From NCBI RefSeq assembly GCF_014541205.1, contig NZ_CP061280.1, forward strand, positions 310,001 to 374,000: a stretch of DNA of 64,000 bases, in the 5' to 3' direction. The position numbers and the translations under genes are program-made. Shown here one piece after another: positions 28,328 through 38,251 of the stretch (its first letter is position 1; each line of letters opens with the position of its first letter). Below the pieces are notes generated by a model that saw only the letters and a program-made list of their open reading frames with translations, made no database searches and was not told the origin of the DNA. The stretch comes from Mannheimia bovis (lineage in GTDB: Bacteria > Pseudomonadota > Gammaproteobacteria > Enterobacterales > Pasteurellaceae).

Positions 28328-29662
28328 ATGAGTGCTACCCCGAATATTGGTTTTATCAGCTTAGGCTGCCCTAAAAATTTAGTTGATTCCGAACGTATTT
28401 TAACCGAGCTACGTGCCGACGGTTATAACATCATTCCAAGCTATGAAGATGCTGATTTAGTGATTGTAAACACCTGCGGTTTTATTGATTCTGCAGTGCA
28501 AGAATCATTGGAAAGCATTGGCGAAGCCCTAGAAGCAAACGGAAAAGTGATCGTTACAGGCTGTTTAGGAGCAAAAGAGAACCAAATTCGTGAAGTCCAC
28601 CCGAAAGTGTTGGAAATTACTGGTCCACACAGTTATGAGGCGGTAATGAACCACGTCCATAAATATGTGCCAAAACCTGAGTTCAATCCTTACACTAGCC
28701 TTGTACCAAAACAAGGCGTAAAACTCACACCAAAGCATTACGCTTACTTAAAAATTTCAGAAGGCTGTGATCATCGTTGTACATTCTGCATCATTCCGTC
28801 AATGCGTGGCGATTTGGCAAGCCGCCCGATTGTGCAAGTATTAGATGAAGCCAAACGTTTAGTCGACGCCGGTGTAAAAGAGTTATTAATTGTCTCTCAA
28901 GACACCTCTGCTTACTCATTAGATCGCAAAAAAGAAGAAGCCACTAAAACCGTTTTCTGGAACGGTATGCCGATTAAAAGTAACTTAATCACACTTTGTG
29001 AGCAATTAGGTTCAATGGGTGTTTGGGTGCGTTTGCATTATGTGTATCCGTATCCGCACGTAGACGATTTAATCCCGCTAATGGCAGCAGGCAAAATTCT
29101 GCCGTATTTGGATATTCCGCTCCAACACGCCAGCCCGAAAATTTTAAAAGCGATGAAACGCCCCGGCTCAATTGAAAGAACTCTAGAGCGTATCAAAAAA
29201 TGGCGTGAAATCTGCCCTGAATTAACGCTACGTTCCACATTTATTGTTGGCTTTCCGGGTGAAACAGAGGAAGATTTCCAACTGTTACTTGATTTCTTAA
29301 AAGAAGCCCAACTTGACCGTGTTGGTTGCTTTAAATTCAGCCCTGTTGAAGGTGCAGTTGCAACCGATATGCCGGATCAAGTGCCGGAAGAGGTAAAAGA
29401 AGAACGCTTCCACCGCTTTATGCAGTTACAACAAGAGATTTCCGCTGCACGCTTACAAGCTAAAATCGGTAAAACCTTACCTGTAATCATTGATGAAATT
29501 GATGAAGAAGGTATTATCGGGCGTTCAATGGCTGATGCACCGGAAATTGACGGTGTCGTGTATGTTGATAATCTTGAAAATAAAGACGTGAGTGTCGGCC
29601 AAATTATTTCAGTAACCATTACCAATGCAGATGAATACGATCTGTGGGGAACCTTGAATTAA
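28328..29662 (+). CDS. rimO: Ribosomal protein S12 methylthiotransferase
   Basis: Adds a methylthio group to Asp of ribosomal protein S12. The 444 residues have an N-terminal UPF0004 domain with three cluster Cys ([27 protein letters not shown]), the radical-SAM motif [14 protein letters not shown] (C-x3-C-x2-C, about 147-160) and a C-terminal TRAM domain (about 375-444). It ends DLWGTLN, usual for RimO. An uptake-signal-rich gap of 130 bases separates it from mtnN. Confidence 0.97.
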   Translation: MSATPNIGFISLGCPKNLVDSERILTELRADGYNIIPSYEDADLVIVNTCGFIDSAVQESLESIGEALEANGKVIVTGCLGAKENQIREVHPKVLEITGPHSYEAVMNHVHKYVPKPEFNPYTSLVPKQGVKLTPKHYAYLKISEGCDHRCTFCIIPSMRGDLASRPIVQVLDEAKRLVDAGVKELLIVSQDTSAYSLDRKKEEATKTVFWNGMPIKSNLITLCEQLGSMGVWVRLHYVYPYPHVDDLIPLMAAGKILPYLDIPLQHASPKILKAMKRPGSIERTLERIKKWREICPELTLRSTFIVGFPGETEEDFQLLLDFLKEAQLDRVGCFKFSPVEGAVATDMPDQVPEEVKEERFHRFMQLQQEISAARLQAKIGKTLPVIIDEIDEEGIIGRSMADAPEIDGVVYVDNLENKDVSVGQIISVTITNADEYDLWGTLN

Positions 29663-29683
29663 CTACAAATCCGAGTAAAAAAT

Positions 29684-29718
29684 AAATGCTGCCAGATTTG
29701 CAATCTAGCAGCATTTTT
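29684..29718. terminator. Terminator between rimO and the nucleoside permease gene
   Basis: Stem AAATGCTGC / GCAGCATTT, extended by an inner AGATT/AATCT pairing, followed by T residues. It can serve both convergent genes. Confidence 0.83.
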
Positions 29719-29742
29719 TAACCGCTTGTATAAGCCCTTATA

Positions 29743-30999
29743 TTAACCTAAAGCAGCACCACTTAAGCCGATAAAGAAACCTGCAATAGTTGCACTCATT
29801 AAGTTCGCTAATGTACCGCCAATTACTGCTTTTAAGCCTAAGCGAGCGATGTCTGAACGGCGATTTGGAGCCATACTGCCAATACCACCAATTAATACCG
29901 CAATAGAGCTAATATTAGCGAAACCACATAATGCAAAAGTAATAATTGCTTTGGTTTTATCGCTTAGTTGCACAACTGAATCAGGTTGCAGATACTTGGC
30001 AAATTCCAGATAACCTACAAACTCATTTACCGCTAATTTCATACCGATCATCTGCCCTGCAATATCAGCATCTTCCCAAGGCACACCAATAATAAATGCA
30101 AGCGGTTGGAAGATGTAGCCCAATAGAATTTGTAGCGTTAAATCTTCACGCCCAAATAAACCACCAATTCCGCCGATAATGCCGTTAAGTAATGCAATCA
30201 CCGCAATAAAGGCAATTAACATCGCACCAACATTAATCGCTAAAGATACCCCTGAACTTGCACCGTTAGCTAAGGCTTCCACCACATTATTTGGTTTTTC
30301 GATTTCAACATTTTCATCAATGGTATCTGAAATGTGTTCATTTTGCGGATACATTAATTTCGCAAATAACAAACCTGCCGGTGCAGCCATAAATGACGCT
30401 GCAATTAAGTAAGTTAAAGGCACGCCCATTCCTGCATAACCAGCCATTACAGAACCTGCGATAGATGCTGTTCCACCTACCATCACCGCAAAGAGTTCTG
30501 AATCACTCATTCGGCTGATATAAGGTTTTACCACTAATGGAGCTTCAGTTTGTCCAACGAAAATATTCGCTGCCGCAGACATTGATTCCGCCTGTGAAGT
30601 GCCGAGTAACTTTTGTAAGCTGCCACCAATAATTTTAATCACCCATTGCATCACGCCAATGTAGTAGAGTAATGAAATCAGTGCAGAGAAGAAGATAATA
30701 ATCGGTAATACCTTAATGGCGAACACAAAGCCAATACTGCTATTGCTTGGATCAGCTAAGTTACCAAACAAAAATGAAATCCCTTCATTACCGTAATTGA
30801 TCACCTTACTCACGCCATTTGCGGTGGCAAGTAACGCATCACGCCCTGCTGGCACATACAGAATAAGTGCAGCAAAAGCAATTTGAATGGCTAATGCTCC
30901 AAATACGGTTCGCAAATTAATTGCACGTCGATTATTAGACAGTAAAGCCCCAATACCTAATAGGACAAATACGCCGATAATGCTAATGAATATATCCAT
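29743..30999 (-). CDS. Concentrative nucleoside transporter, NupC/NupX type
   Basis: A 418-residue inner-membrane nucleoside symporter of the CNT family. I start at [11 protein letters not shown], preceded by GGAG; the longer frame overlaps the activase gene. Family marks: [52 protein letters not shown] (substrate-binding), [19 protein letters not shown] near the end. It follows the yjjW-like gene on the same strand after 11 bases, so it belongs to the glycyl-radical operon. Nucleoside selectivity cannot be read here. Confidence 0.92.
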   Translation of the reverse strand: MDIFISIIGVFVLLGIGALLSNNRRAINLRTVFGALAIQIAFAALILYVPAGRDALLATANGVSKVINYGNEGISFLFGNLADPSNSSIGFVFAIKVLPIIIFFSALISLLYYIGVMQWVIKIIGGSLQKLLGTSQAESMSAAANIFVGQTEAPLVVKPYISRMSDSELFAVMVGGTASIAGSVMAGYAGMGVPLTYLIAASFMAAPAGLLFAKLMYPQNEHISDTIDENVEIEKPNNVVEALANGASSGVSLAINVGAMLIAFIAVIALLNGIIGGIGGLFGREDLTLQILLGYIFQPLAFIIGVPWEDADIAGQMIGMKLAVNEFVGYLEFAKYLQPDSVVQLSDKTKAIITFALCGFANISSIAVLIGGIGSMAPNRRSDIARLGLKAVIGGTLANLMSATIAGFFIGLSGAALG

Positions 31000-31010
31000 A
31001 GAGAACTCCG

Positions 31011-31799
31011 TTAGTAGATAGTAATAATTTTGTTTATTCCACACTGTTTGGCAAATGCCGCCAGTTTATCTGTTTGCTCAATGCTTGGTACAAAGCAGGC
31101 TAAACCGTCTTCGTCTCTTGCTCCTTTGGTATGTACCCGAATAATTTTGAGCAATACGTTTGGATAAGGCTTAAGTAATTGAGCTACTTTTTCGAGTAAA
31201 TGATAGGCATCATAAAACTCGTTGAGGTAAACCAAACGCACCTCTTCTACCTTATCAAGCGGTAATAATTTGGCTAAATTTTGCAAATTACGAGCCAAGT
31301 TTTCAGGCTTAATATGATTAACGCTTGGAATAACCTGTTCAGGCACTTTGCCGGCTTGATTTTTTCGATCAAAGCAGAGCGTTTGTAAACCGATTCCATC
31401 ACCTTTAAGATCAAACAGAAATTTATCGGTAACATTAATTAACGGCTCTGTTGCCTCAAAATCAAAAAAGCCACTGCTATCTAAATAACAGGTTAAGCCT
31501 TTTCGGCGAAATGCTTCAAACAGCGGAACTAATTTTTTATGATGAATCGTCGGCTCTCCACCCGAAATGGTTACCCCTCGAATAAAAGGCACAGCCTCCA
31601 TCACTTGATCATATAAGTATTGCAAACTAACCTGTTTTGCTTCTTCCGTATAACGAGAGATTGTTTCCGGATTATGACAATACAAGCAATTTAGCTTACA
31701 ACCTTGTAGAAAAATACTTGTGCGGTTGCCCTGCCCTTCCACATTAGAAAAGGGAATAATGCGATGCAACGGCACAAAAATATCAGAAAGTGCAGCCAT
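31011..31799 (-). CDS. yjjW: YjjW-like glycyl-radical enzyme activase
   Basis: A 262-residue radical-SAM activating enzyme expected to install the glycyl radical on the YjjI-type protein encoded just upstream (one base apart). The cluster motif is [14 protein letters not shown] (C-x3-C-x2-C, about 34-41), followed by [10 protein letters not shown] and YLDSSGF. As I recall, the E. coli YjjW carries a ferredoxin-like insert with two further Cys clusters right after the first motif; here there is no Cys in that stretch and the protein is shorter, so it is a compact form. The nucleoside permease follows. Confidence 0.87.
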   Translation of the reverse strand: MAALSDIFVPLHRIIPFSNVEGQGNRTSIFLQGCKLNCLYCHNPETISRYTEEAKQVSLQYLYDQVMEAVPFIRGVTISGGEPTIHHKKLVPLFEAFRRKGLTCYLDSSGFFDFEATEPLINVTDKFLFDLKGDGIGLQTLCFDRKNQAGKVPEQVIPSVNHIKPENLARNLQNLAKLLPLDKVEEVRLVYLNEFYDAYHLLEKVAQLLKPYPNVLLKIIRVHTKGARDEDGLACFVPSIEQTDKLAAFAKQCGINKIITIY

Positions 31800-31800
31800 T

Positions 31801-33345
31801 TTATTGTGCCACAGTTACATTTTCTTCATCACGCAACTGACGGTCGAATACTTTGGCACAATCGTCCGTACCCGCACCATACCAAGTGGTATCACGCAAT
31901 ACGGCTTCGCCTTGACGGTAACGTTCCACCTCACTTTTCTTCACTAAATAACCCGTTACGCGAATTAAATCGGTATTTTTCAAGTAAGTGGTAATGTAGC
32001 GATAACCTTGTTCAAATGAGCCATCAATAATATCCACAACGGCATCTAAATGGTCGGTGTAGGTTTGGTCAAACGCAAACAAATCGCCTGTACCCGATGG
32101 GAAATATTTGTGGAACGGTGCAGATTGTTTTAAGTGAGCCAATAGCGTTGGTTCTTGACCGACACGAATACGGTGAGCCGGCGTATTCAATTTATCTTCT
32201 GCGTGGTTGCTTGCCCCAACTTGAGCGTGTAGTAAATAGTGATCGTTGGTACGTTCTGCATACACACCTTGATGAGCATTATTGACTTCTTGAAGTTTAT
32301 CCATAATCAGGGTTGCAATTTCATCACCACGCTTGCTCTGTCCGAAGGTTTCGCTTAAACCTTCTTGCTCTAATAAATGATTTACTGCGTCGGCAAGCCC
32401 TACAATCGCAAACATACCCGTGAAGTTCGTACGTTTAATAAATCCTTCGTGAACTAAGAAACTACTTTCAAAGAAGTTACTTTCTTCCACCAAGAATTTA
32501 TGGCGTTTATCCATTGTAGAAAGTGCTAACTTCGCTACTTTTGGTAATAGTTTATTGACCATTTCATCTACCGTTGCACACGCTCGCCCAATCGTCCCCA
32601 AACGTAAACGGGTTAAGGTGTAAGCACCGCCACATTCCGGTAAGGCGTTATAACAACTCGCAATGCCGTATTCATCGCCTAAATCTTGGCGGTAGTAGGC
32701 ATCATTGGCGAAAGAAGGTTTTGAAACCAACAAGCAAGCTTTCGCTGCTAATTCCGCAAATTCACGAGAGGTTTTGGTTTTATCATAACGAATCGTCATA
32801 TTCGGCGTGGTGTTTTCAAGTTCAATCACAGCTTTTAAGATTAAACGCCCTGCTTTGGTATCATAAGGTCCAATATTAGCGTGGCAGAATGAGTCTGAAA
32901 TGGTTTTATCGATATGATTTAAGAAACGTTTAATTTTGATGTAATCTTGTTCTTCATCGGTAATAAACGGATCTAATAATTCATCTAAACGCCCGATATA
33001 GACAGGGAAAGTGGTAATTGACGGAACGTGAGAGTAGAGAATCAATAACCCGTCCAGCACTTCATCAAGATTGGTTGGCGGTGGTAAATCTAAGAATTTA
33101 CAACCTTTTTGAATATAAACATTATAATCAGGCAGAATATAACGAGGGCGGTAAATCGCATAACCTTCACACAGATCGCAAATCATCTGATTGTTAATAT
33201 ACGCCCACTCTTCTTCGGTATAACCGAGTAACTCAACGGGGCTAAATAACCGCTCGGCAATATTACCCAAACTCATCAACTTTTGTTGATAAGTTAAATT
33301 TTTTGCTTTTACCACATCAAGAATATCTTGTAATGAAGCCTGCAT
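31801..33345 (-). CDS. yjjI: YjjI-type glycyl-radical enzyme
   Basis: A 514-residue member of the DUF3029/YjjI family, distant relatives of pyruvate formate-lyase. The radical glycine motif is IRVTGYLVKK near the C-terminus (about 485-495). A Cys-containing loop YNALPECGGAY may hold the thiyl Cys, which is inference. I start at MQASLQDILD because AAGGAGA stands at ideal distance. It is oxygen-labile by nature, so anaerobic use is expected. The reaction is, to my knowledge, not established. In E. coli yjjI-yjjW lie beside the deo nucleoside genes; here they share an operon with a nucleoside permease. Confidence 0.9.
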   Translation of the reverse strand: MQASLQDILDVVKAKNLTYQQKLMSLGNIAERLFSPVELLGYTEEEWAYINNQMICDLCEGYAIYRPRYILPDYNVYIQKGCKFLDLPPPTNLDEVLDGLLILYSHVPSITTFPVYIGRLDELLDPFITDEEQDYIKIKRFLNHIDKTISDSFCHANIGPYDTKAGRLILKAVIELENTTPNMTIRYDKTKTSREFAELAAKACLLVSKPSFANDAYYRQDLGDEYGIASCYNALPECGGAYTLTRLRLGTIGRACATVDEMVNKLLPKVAKLALSTMDKRHKFLVEESNFFESSFLVHEGFIKRTNFTGMFAIVGLADAVNHLLEQEGLSETFGQSKRGDEIATLIMDKLQEVNNAHQGVYAERTNDHYLLHAQVGASNHAEDKLNTPAHRIRVGQEPTLLAHLKQSAPFHKYFPSGTGDLFAFDQTYTDHLDAVVDIIDGSFEQGYRYITTYLKNTDLIRVTGYLVKKSEVERYRQGEAVLRDTTWYGAGTDDCAKVFDRQLRDEENVTVAQ

Positions 33346-33403
33346 AGCGTTCTCCTTTATTGAATTATCGGGAGGGATTTTAACCAAGCCTAACTAAAAT
33401 TAC

Positions 33404-33419
33404 TGTGATTTAGATCACA
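33404..33419. promoter_or_regulatory. CRP-like site before yjjI
   Basis: TGTGATTTAGATCACA, a perfect TGTGA-N6-TCACA palindrome, 59 bases before the yjjI start codon and 150 before the divergent esterase gene. Confidence 0.8.
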
Positions 33420-33569
33420 GTTTCTCTTTTATATATCGAAAAAGAATAAGGCAAACGATTGCTTGAATTTGCAAAAAATTCACTTTTTATGACCGCTTGT
33501 TTCTCGTCATAAAATTAAGGTGTAAAATACGGTTATGACAACATTTAATATCAGAAAGGAATAAACATA

Positions 33570-34403
33570 ATGGCATATAAACATTTCAATCATCACTATC
33601 TGGAAATGCAGGAACATTTTTTATATGTGCCATACTTACATCACCATCGCCGTATTCGGGTATTGCTGCCGAAAGATTATCATCACGAAAAATGGGAAAC
33701 TTACCCTGTGTTATATATGCACGATGGGCAGAATGTGTTTTACAGCAAAGAGTCTTACTCCGGGCATTCGTGGAAAATTATTCCAACCATTAAATCGCAC
33801 TCGGAATTACCCAAGATGATTATTGTCGGCATTGATAATGCAGGCAAAGAGCGTTTAAATGAATATGGTCCTTGGAAAACCACAACAGGCTCTACGCCTG
33901 AAACCAAAAACGCGGGCGGTTTAGGCGGCGACTATGCAAAATGGGTGGTAGAAACTGTGAAGCCGTTTATTGATATCCATTACCGCACCAAACCACAACG
34001 TGAGCATACGTTACTTGCCGGTAGCTCAATGGGAGGCATTATCACAGCTTATATGGGAAGCCGCTACCCCCATATTTTCGGGCATTTAGGCGTATTTTCT
34101 CTGGCTTCTTGGTTTAGCGAGCCGGATTTTTTACACTTTACGCACCAGCACCCAATACAACCAAATACCAAGGTGTTTATTCAGGTCGGCACGAATGAAG
34201 GCGATGAAATCGACTCACACTTTATCTCCAATATGAACCAAACTTATATTGACTGCTCGTTAAACTATTATCAGTCGCTAATTCGCACCGGTGTGCCACT
34301 GGATAACATTCGCCTACGCATTATGGCGAACGAAATCCACCACGAAATGCACTGGGCTGATCATTTTGTCGAGTTTTTACATTTCTCGCTCTTAAAACGC
34401 TAA
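33570..34403 (+). CDS. Esterase family protein, alpha/beta hydrolase
   Basis: A 277-residue soluble hydrolase of the esterase D / Fes-like family. VLYMHDGQNVF begins the core, the nucleophile elbow is LLAGSSMGGII (Ser at about 153), and a His near the C-terminus in NEIHHEMHWADHF with an upstream Asp/Glu (GTNEGDE) can complete the triad. No signal peptide. It precedes cdaR by 31 bases on the same strand, so it may deliver glycerate or a sugar acid from an ester, though that is inference. It differs from the esterase at 20414. Confidence 0.82.
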   Translation: MAYKHFNHHYLEMQEHFLYVPYLHHHRRIRVLLPKDYHHEKWETYPVLYMHDGQNVFYSKESYSGHSWKIIPTIKSHSELPKMIIVGIDNAGKERLNEYGPWKTTTGSTPETKNAGGLGGDYAKWVVETVKPFIDIHYRTKPQREHTLLAGSSMGGIITAYMGSRYPHIFGHLGVFSLASWFSEPDFLHFTHQHPIQPNTKVFIQVGTNEGDEIDSHFISNMNQTYIDCSLNYYQSLIRTGVPLDNIRLRIMANEIHHEMHWADHFVEFLHFSLLKR

Positions 34404-34434
34404 ACAGGCTGTGCCGATTGCAACAGGATAAAAG

Positions 34435-35529
34435 ATGAAACTCAACCGAGCCATTGCTGACCGTATTGTAAAACGCACGATGCAGATTATTCCCAATTCC
34501 GTCAATGTGATGGATAACGAAGGCGTCATTATTGCCTCCGGCGATACCACTCGTATCGGGCAGCGACATACCGGGGCGGTGTTGGCGTTACGCCAAGATC
34601 AAGCGGTCGAAATTGATGAAAATCTTGCAAAACAGTGGCACTATGAAGCAAAAGCGGGCATTAATTTACCGCTACACTATCTCGGTTCTACCGTTGGTGT
34701 GGTAGGAATTTCAGGGCAGCCGCAAGAAATTCGCCAATATGCTCAATTAGTGAAAATGGCAGCAGAGCTGATTATGCAACAAGCCTTTGAGCTGGAACAA
34801 GAGCGTTGGCAGCGGCGTTATCGTGAAGAATTTGTGCGAGCTTTGCTCAAAGGCACACTCAGCACGGAAGAGATTCACGAACAAGCGGTCTTTTTTGAGC
34901 AAGATTTTGCAAAACCGCTCTCGGTTATACTGATTAAAGTGAATACGCCAACGGCTGAGAAATTACAACACTTGATCGATTTCTTTGAGCATCATTTCCC
35001 CACCTTGCTCACGGCGGTAATTAGCTTAGATAAAATCGCCTTATTGAATAATTTATCCAATGATAAATCTCTGATTCGCAATACCTTAAATAAACTGGCA
35101 GAACCCGAAATATCCTTTAAAACAGTGGTTGGGTTGGCGGTTGAGAATTTATCGCAAACCAACATTTCATATCAAACCGCTCGCCACACCCTCAACTATG
35201 CCGAGCAAATCCAAAGTCGCAAGCGGATTATTCATTTTGAAGATTTCAAACTGCCTGCTTTGTTACATAGCTTTAGCCACTCTTGGGAGGCAAAAACCTT
35301 ACTTGTTCCGTTCCAAGCGTTGCTGAATTCAGATAAAAAACCGGTGCTACTGAAAAGTCTTCGCCACTATTTTTTTGCAAATTGTGATCTGGATCACGCC
35401 GCACAAAAATTGTTTATCCACCCAAATACCCTACGCTATCGGTTAGAGAAGATTGAGCAGATTACCGGCTTATCTTTCAATAACATAGAGCAAAAATTTG
35501 TGCTTTATCTTGGTGCGGTTTTATCGTAA
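34435..35529 (+). CDS. cdaR: Sugar diacid regulator CdaR
   Basis: A 364-residue activator that in E. coli responds to D-glycerate and switches on galactarate/glucarate/glycerate genes. The N-terminal ligand domain (about 1-130) reads IPNSVNVMDNEGVIIASGD and TRIGQRHTGA, and the C-terminal PucR-type helix-turn-helix lies at about 310-355 (LDHAAQKLFIHPNTLRYRLEKIEQITGL). It stands directly before the gntP-type permease and glycerate kinase genes, which are its most likely targets. Confidence 0.93.
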   Translation: MKLNRAIADRIVKRTMQIIPNSVNVMDNEGVIIASGDTTRIGQRHTGAVLALRQDQAVEIDENLAKQWHYEAKAGINLPLHYLGSTVGVVGISGQPQEIRQYAQLVKMAAELIMQQAFELEQERWQRRYREEFVRALLKGTLSTEEIHEQAVFFEQDFAKPLSVILIKVNTPTAEKLQHLIDFFEHHFPTLLTAVISLDKIALLNNLSNDKSLIRNTLNKLAEPEISFKTVVGLAVENLSQTNISYQTARHTLNYAEQIQSRKRIIHFEDFKLPALLHSFSHSWEAKTLLVPFQALLNSDKKPVLLKSLRHYFFANCDLDHAAQKLFIHPNTLRYRLEKIEQITGLSFNNIEQKFVLYLGAVLS

Positions 35530-35549
35530 AAATTGTAGAAAAATACAAA

Positions 35550-35559
35550 ACAAGCGGTC
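35550..35559 (+). other. Uptake signal sequence upstream of gntP
   Basis: ACAAGCGGTC followed by TTTTTTGCAA within the 122-base cdaR-gntP gap. The gap also holds the presumed promoter; no palindromic operator was recognised. Confidence 0.75.
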
Positions 35560-35651
35560 ATTTTTAACAAATTTTTTGCAATTTCATATAAAGATTTTTA
35601 CCGGCAGATCTCTAATAATGGGTTGATTATTCTACAACGAGGAGACTGATT

Positions 35652-37031
35652 ATGTCCGGTATTGCACTTATTCTCACCTTTGTGGTGGCAATCATTATTA
35701 TGATCTATATGATTGCCAAACTGAAAGTTCACCCTTTCTTGGCGTTAATGTCGATTTCATTGGCATTGGCTCTATTAGCCGGTTTACCGCTGGCGAAAAT
35801 TCCGTCTATTGTCGGCGAAGGGTTTAGCAACACCTTCAAAAGTATCGGTATCGTCATCATCTTTGGGGCGATTATCGGCACGATTTTAGAAAAAACAGGG
35901 GCAGCCCTGAAACTTGCCGATATGGTGGTAAAAGTAGTCGGGCAAAAACGCCCAGAGCTTGCGATGCTGATTATGGGCTGGGTTGTCGGCATTCCTGTGT
36001 TCTGTGACAGCGGTTTCGTGGTGTTAAATCCAATCCGTGAAGCGATTCGTAAAAAAATCTTGGCTAACCCAGTTGGAATGGCGGTTGCACTGAGTGCCGG
36101 TTTATATGCCGCTCACGTTTTTATTCCTCCGACACCTGGTCCGATTGCAGCAGCGGGTGCAGTAGGATTAAGCCATAACTTATTATTGGTTATCGGAATG
36201 GGCGTTGTGGTATCAATTCCTGTGCTAATTGCCAGCTACTTCTTTGCAAAATATATCGGTAAACAAGTCTCGGTTAGCGAAGAAGCGGAAGCGGATAAAA
36301 TCATCAGCCAAAGTTATGAAGACTTACTGAAACACTATGGAAAATTACCGAGTGGCTTTTTAAGCCTTGCCCCGATTTTTGTACCGATTATCTTAATGGC
36401 GTTAGGCTCTATTGCTAAAATCGCAGGTGTAAGTGGTAATTTCGGTACATTCTTACAGTTTGTCGGCAACCCGATTATCGCCTTAGCAGTTGGTGTCGTC
36501 TTTGCGATTTTCTTACTGGCTTCGAGCGGTAAAATGGCAGAGTTTGACAGCTTAACCAACGATACCTTGAAATTAGTTGGACCAATCCTATTCATTACCG
36601 CAGCAGGTGGCGTGTTAGGTAATGTGATTACTCAAGCAGGTTTTGTGGATTACATCAAACAAAACGCCCACATTATCAGCACCGCAGGCATTTTCTTCCC
36701 ATTCTTGATTTCAGCTATTTTGAAAACCGCACAAGGCAGCTCAACTGTGGCGATTATTACAACTGCTTCTATTATGGGAATGTTCAACGCCCCAGATTCA
36801 CTAATGAACGCCTTAGGTTTAACCAGCGAAATGGCGGCAGCTCTAACTGTGATGGCAATTGCCGCAGGCTCAATGTGTGTCTCACACGCCAACGACAGCT
36901 ATTACTGGGTGGTTACTAACTTTACCAAACTCACGCCGCAACAGGGTTATCGCACACAAACCACGCTAACCTTCATTATGGGCGTGGTTGGTATTCTTAC
37001 AGTGTATCTACTCTCATTAGTATTATTGTAA
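35652..37031 (+). CDS. GntP family permease, probably glycerate
   Basis: A 459-residue inner-membrane symporter with about twelve hydrophobic segments. GntP family marks include KVHPFLALMSISLALAL, IGTILEKTGAALKLAD, GIPVFCDSGFVVLNPI, FIPPTPGPIAAA and KTAQGSSTVAIITTAS. The ATG follows GGAG. The glycerate kinase gene starts six bases after its stop and cdaR lies upstream, so D-glycerate is the best guess for its substrate; gluconate or another sugar acid is possible. A second GntP paralogue serves the tetronate cluster at 47911. Confidence 0.9.
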   Translation: MSGIALILTFVVAIIIMIYMIAKLKVHPFLALMSISLALALLAGLPLAKIPSIVGEGFSNTFKSIGIVIIFGAIIGTILEKTGAALKLADMVVKVVGQKRPELAMLIMGWVVGIPVFCDSGFVVLNPIREAIRKKILANPVGMAVALSAGLYAAHVFIPPTPGPIAAAGAVGLSHNLLLVIGMGVVVSIPVLIASYFFAKYIGKQVSVSEEAEADKIISQSYEDLLKHYGKLPSGFLSLAPIFVPIILMALGSIAKIAGVSGNFGTFLQFVGNPIIALAVGVVFAIFLLASSGKMAEFDSLTNDTLKLVGPILFITAAGGVLGNVITQAGFVDYIKQNAHIISTAGIFFPFLISAILKTAQGSSTVAIITTASIMGMFNAPDSLMNALGLTSEMAAALTVMAIAAGSMCVSHANDSYYWVVTNFTKLTPQQGYRTQTTLTFIMGVVGILTVYLLSLVLL

Positions 37032-37037
37032 GGAAGT

Positions 37038-38180
37038 ATGATGAAGATTGTAATTGCTCCCGATTCATTTAAAGAGAGCTTGACCGCTTTAGAGGTGGCT
37101 CAGGCAATTCAAACAGGTTTTTCTCGCATTTTCCCGAATGCTGATTGTGAGCTTGTACCAATGGCAGACGGCGGTGAAGGTTCAGTGCAATCGCTGATTG
37201 ATGCCACTCAAGGTAATTTGCAAAAAATCAGCGTAAAAGCACCGCTTGCAAACCAAGTTGAAGCGTTTTTCGGGCTATCGGGCGATAAAAAAACTGCCTT
37301 TATTGAAATGGCGGCGGCAAGTGGCTTACATCTTGTACCAAACAACAAGCGAAATCCGCTGATTACCACCAGTTATGGTACTGGCGAGCTGATTAAAGCC
37401 GCACTCGATTTCGGGGTGGAAAAAATCATTCTCGGCATTGGTGGCAGTGCTACTAACGATGGCGGAGTGGGAATGTTGCAAGCCTTAGGGGCAACATTCC
37501 GCAATGCGGAAAAGCAAGAAATCGGCTTCGGGGGCGAAGCGTTAAATCAAATTCAACAGATTGATTTAAGCGGTTTAGATCCACGTTTATCTCAAGTCGC
37601 CTTTGAAGTCGCTTGTGATGTGGATAATCCGTTATGTGGCGAGCGTGGGGCTTCCGCCATTTTTGGACCGCAGAAAGGAGCAACACCTGAGATGGTCAAA
37701 ACCTTAGATAATGCTCTCCGCCATTTTGCTGAGCAAGCTCAGAAACAGCTTGGTGTGAATATTGCCGATACCGCAGGGGCTGGAGCGGCAGGCGGAATGG
37801 GGGGCGGATTATTACTGCTACCAAATGTTACACTTCGTTCCGGAGTGAACATTATTATTGAAGCCACTCGTCTTGCCGAAAAAGTAGCAAATGCGGATTT
37901 GGTGATTACAGGCGAAGGCAGAATGGACGCTCAATCCATCGCAGGTAAGACCCCGATTGGCGTTGCCAAAACAGCTAAGCAGTTTGACAAGCCAGTGATT
38001 GCGATTGTCGGTTGTTTACGAGAAGACTACCCTGTGGTTTATCAACACGGTATTGATGCTGTGTTCCCGATTATCCGACAGTTGGGTAGTCTTGAAGAAA
38101 CGCTGAAACTCGGTAAAGAAAATCTGATTTCCACCGCAGAGAATGTGGCACGACTTTGGAAAATGGCAGATGCTAAATAA
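37038..38180 (+). CDS. garK: Glycerate 2-kinase
   Basis: A 380-residue kinase of the GarK/GlxK family that phosphorylates D-glycerate with ATP, leading to 2-phosphoglycerate and glycolysis. It begins MKIVIAPDSFKESLTALEVAQAI, with VPMADGGEGSVQSL, GIGGSATNDGGVGMLQALGA and the glycine-rich GAGAAGGMGGGLLLL. It ends the esterase-cdaR-gntP-kinase set. Whether it corresponds to GarK or GlxK is not decidable from sequence alone, so the symbol is tentative. Confidence 0.92.
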   Translation: MMKIVIAPDSFKESLTALEVAQAIQTGFSRIFPNADCELVPMADGGEGSVQSLIDATQGNLQKISVKAPLANQVEAFFGLSGDKKTAFIEMAAASGLHLVPNNKRNPLITTSYGTGELIKAALDFGVEKIILGIGGSATNDGGVGMLQALGATFRNAEKQEIGFGGEALNQIQQIDLSGLDPRLSQVAFEVACDVDNPLCGERGASAIFGPQKGATPEMVKTLDNALRHFAEQAQKQLGVNIADTAGAGAAGGMGGGLLLLPNVTLRSGVNIIIEATRLAEKVANADLVITGEGRMDAQSIAGKTPIGVAKTAKQFDKPVIAIVGCLREDYPVVYQHGIDAVFPIIRQLGSLEETLKLGKENLISTAENVARLWKMADAK

Positions 38181-38200
38181 GAAGACTGTCAGAGGGTAAA

Positions 38201-38235
38201 AAATTGAGTTCTAGCGGATAGTTAGAACTCAATTT
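38201..38235. terminator. Terminator between glycerate kinase gene and ulaD
   Basis: Perfect 13-bp stem AAATTGAGTTCTA / TAGAACTCAATTT with a nine-base loop and T-rich flanks on both strands, between convergent genes. Confidence 0.85.
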
Positions 38236-38251
38236 CTTTTATAGAGCTTTA

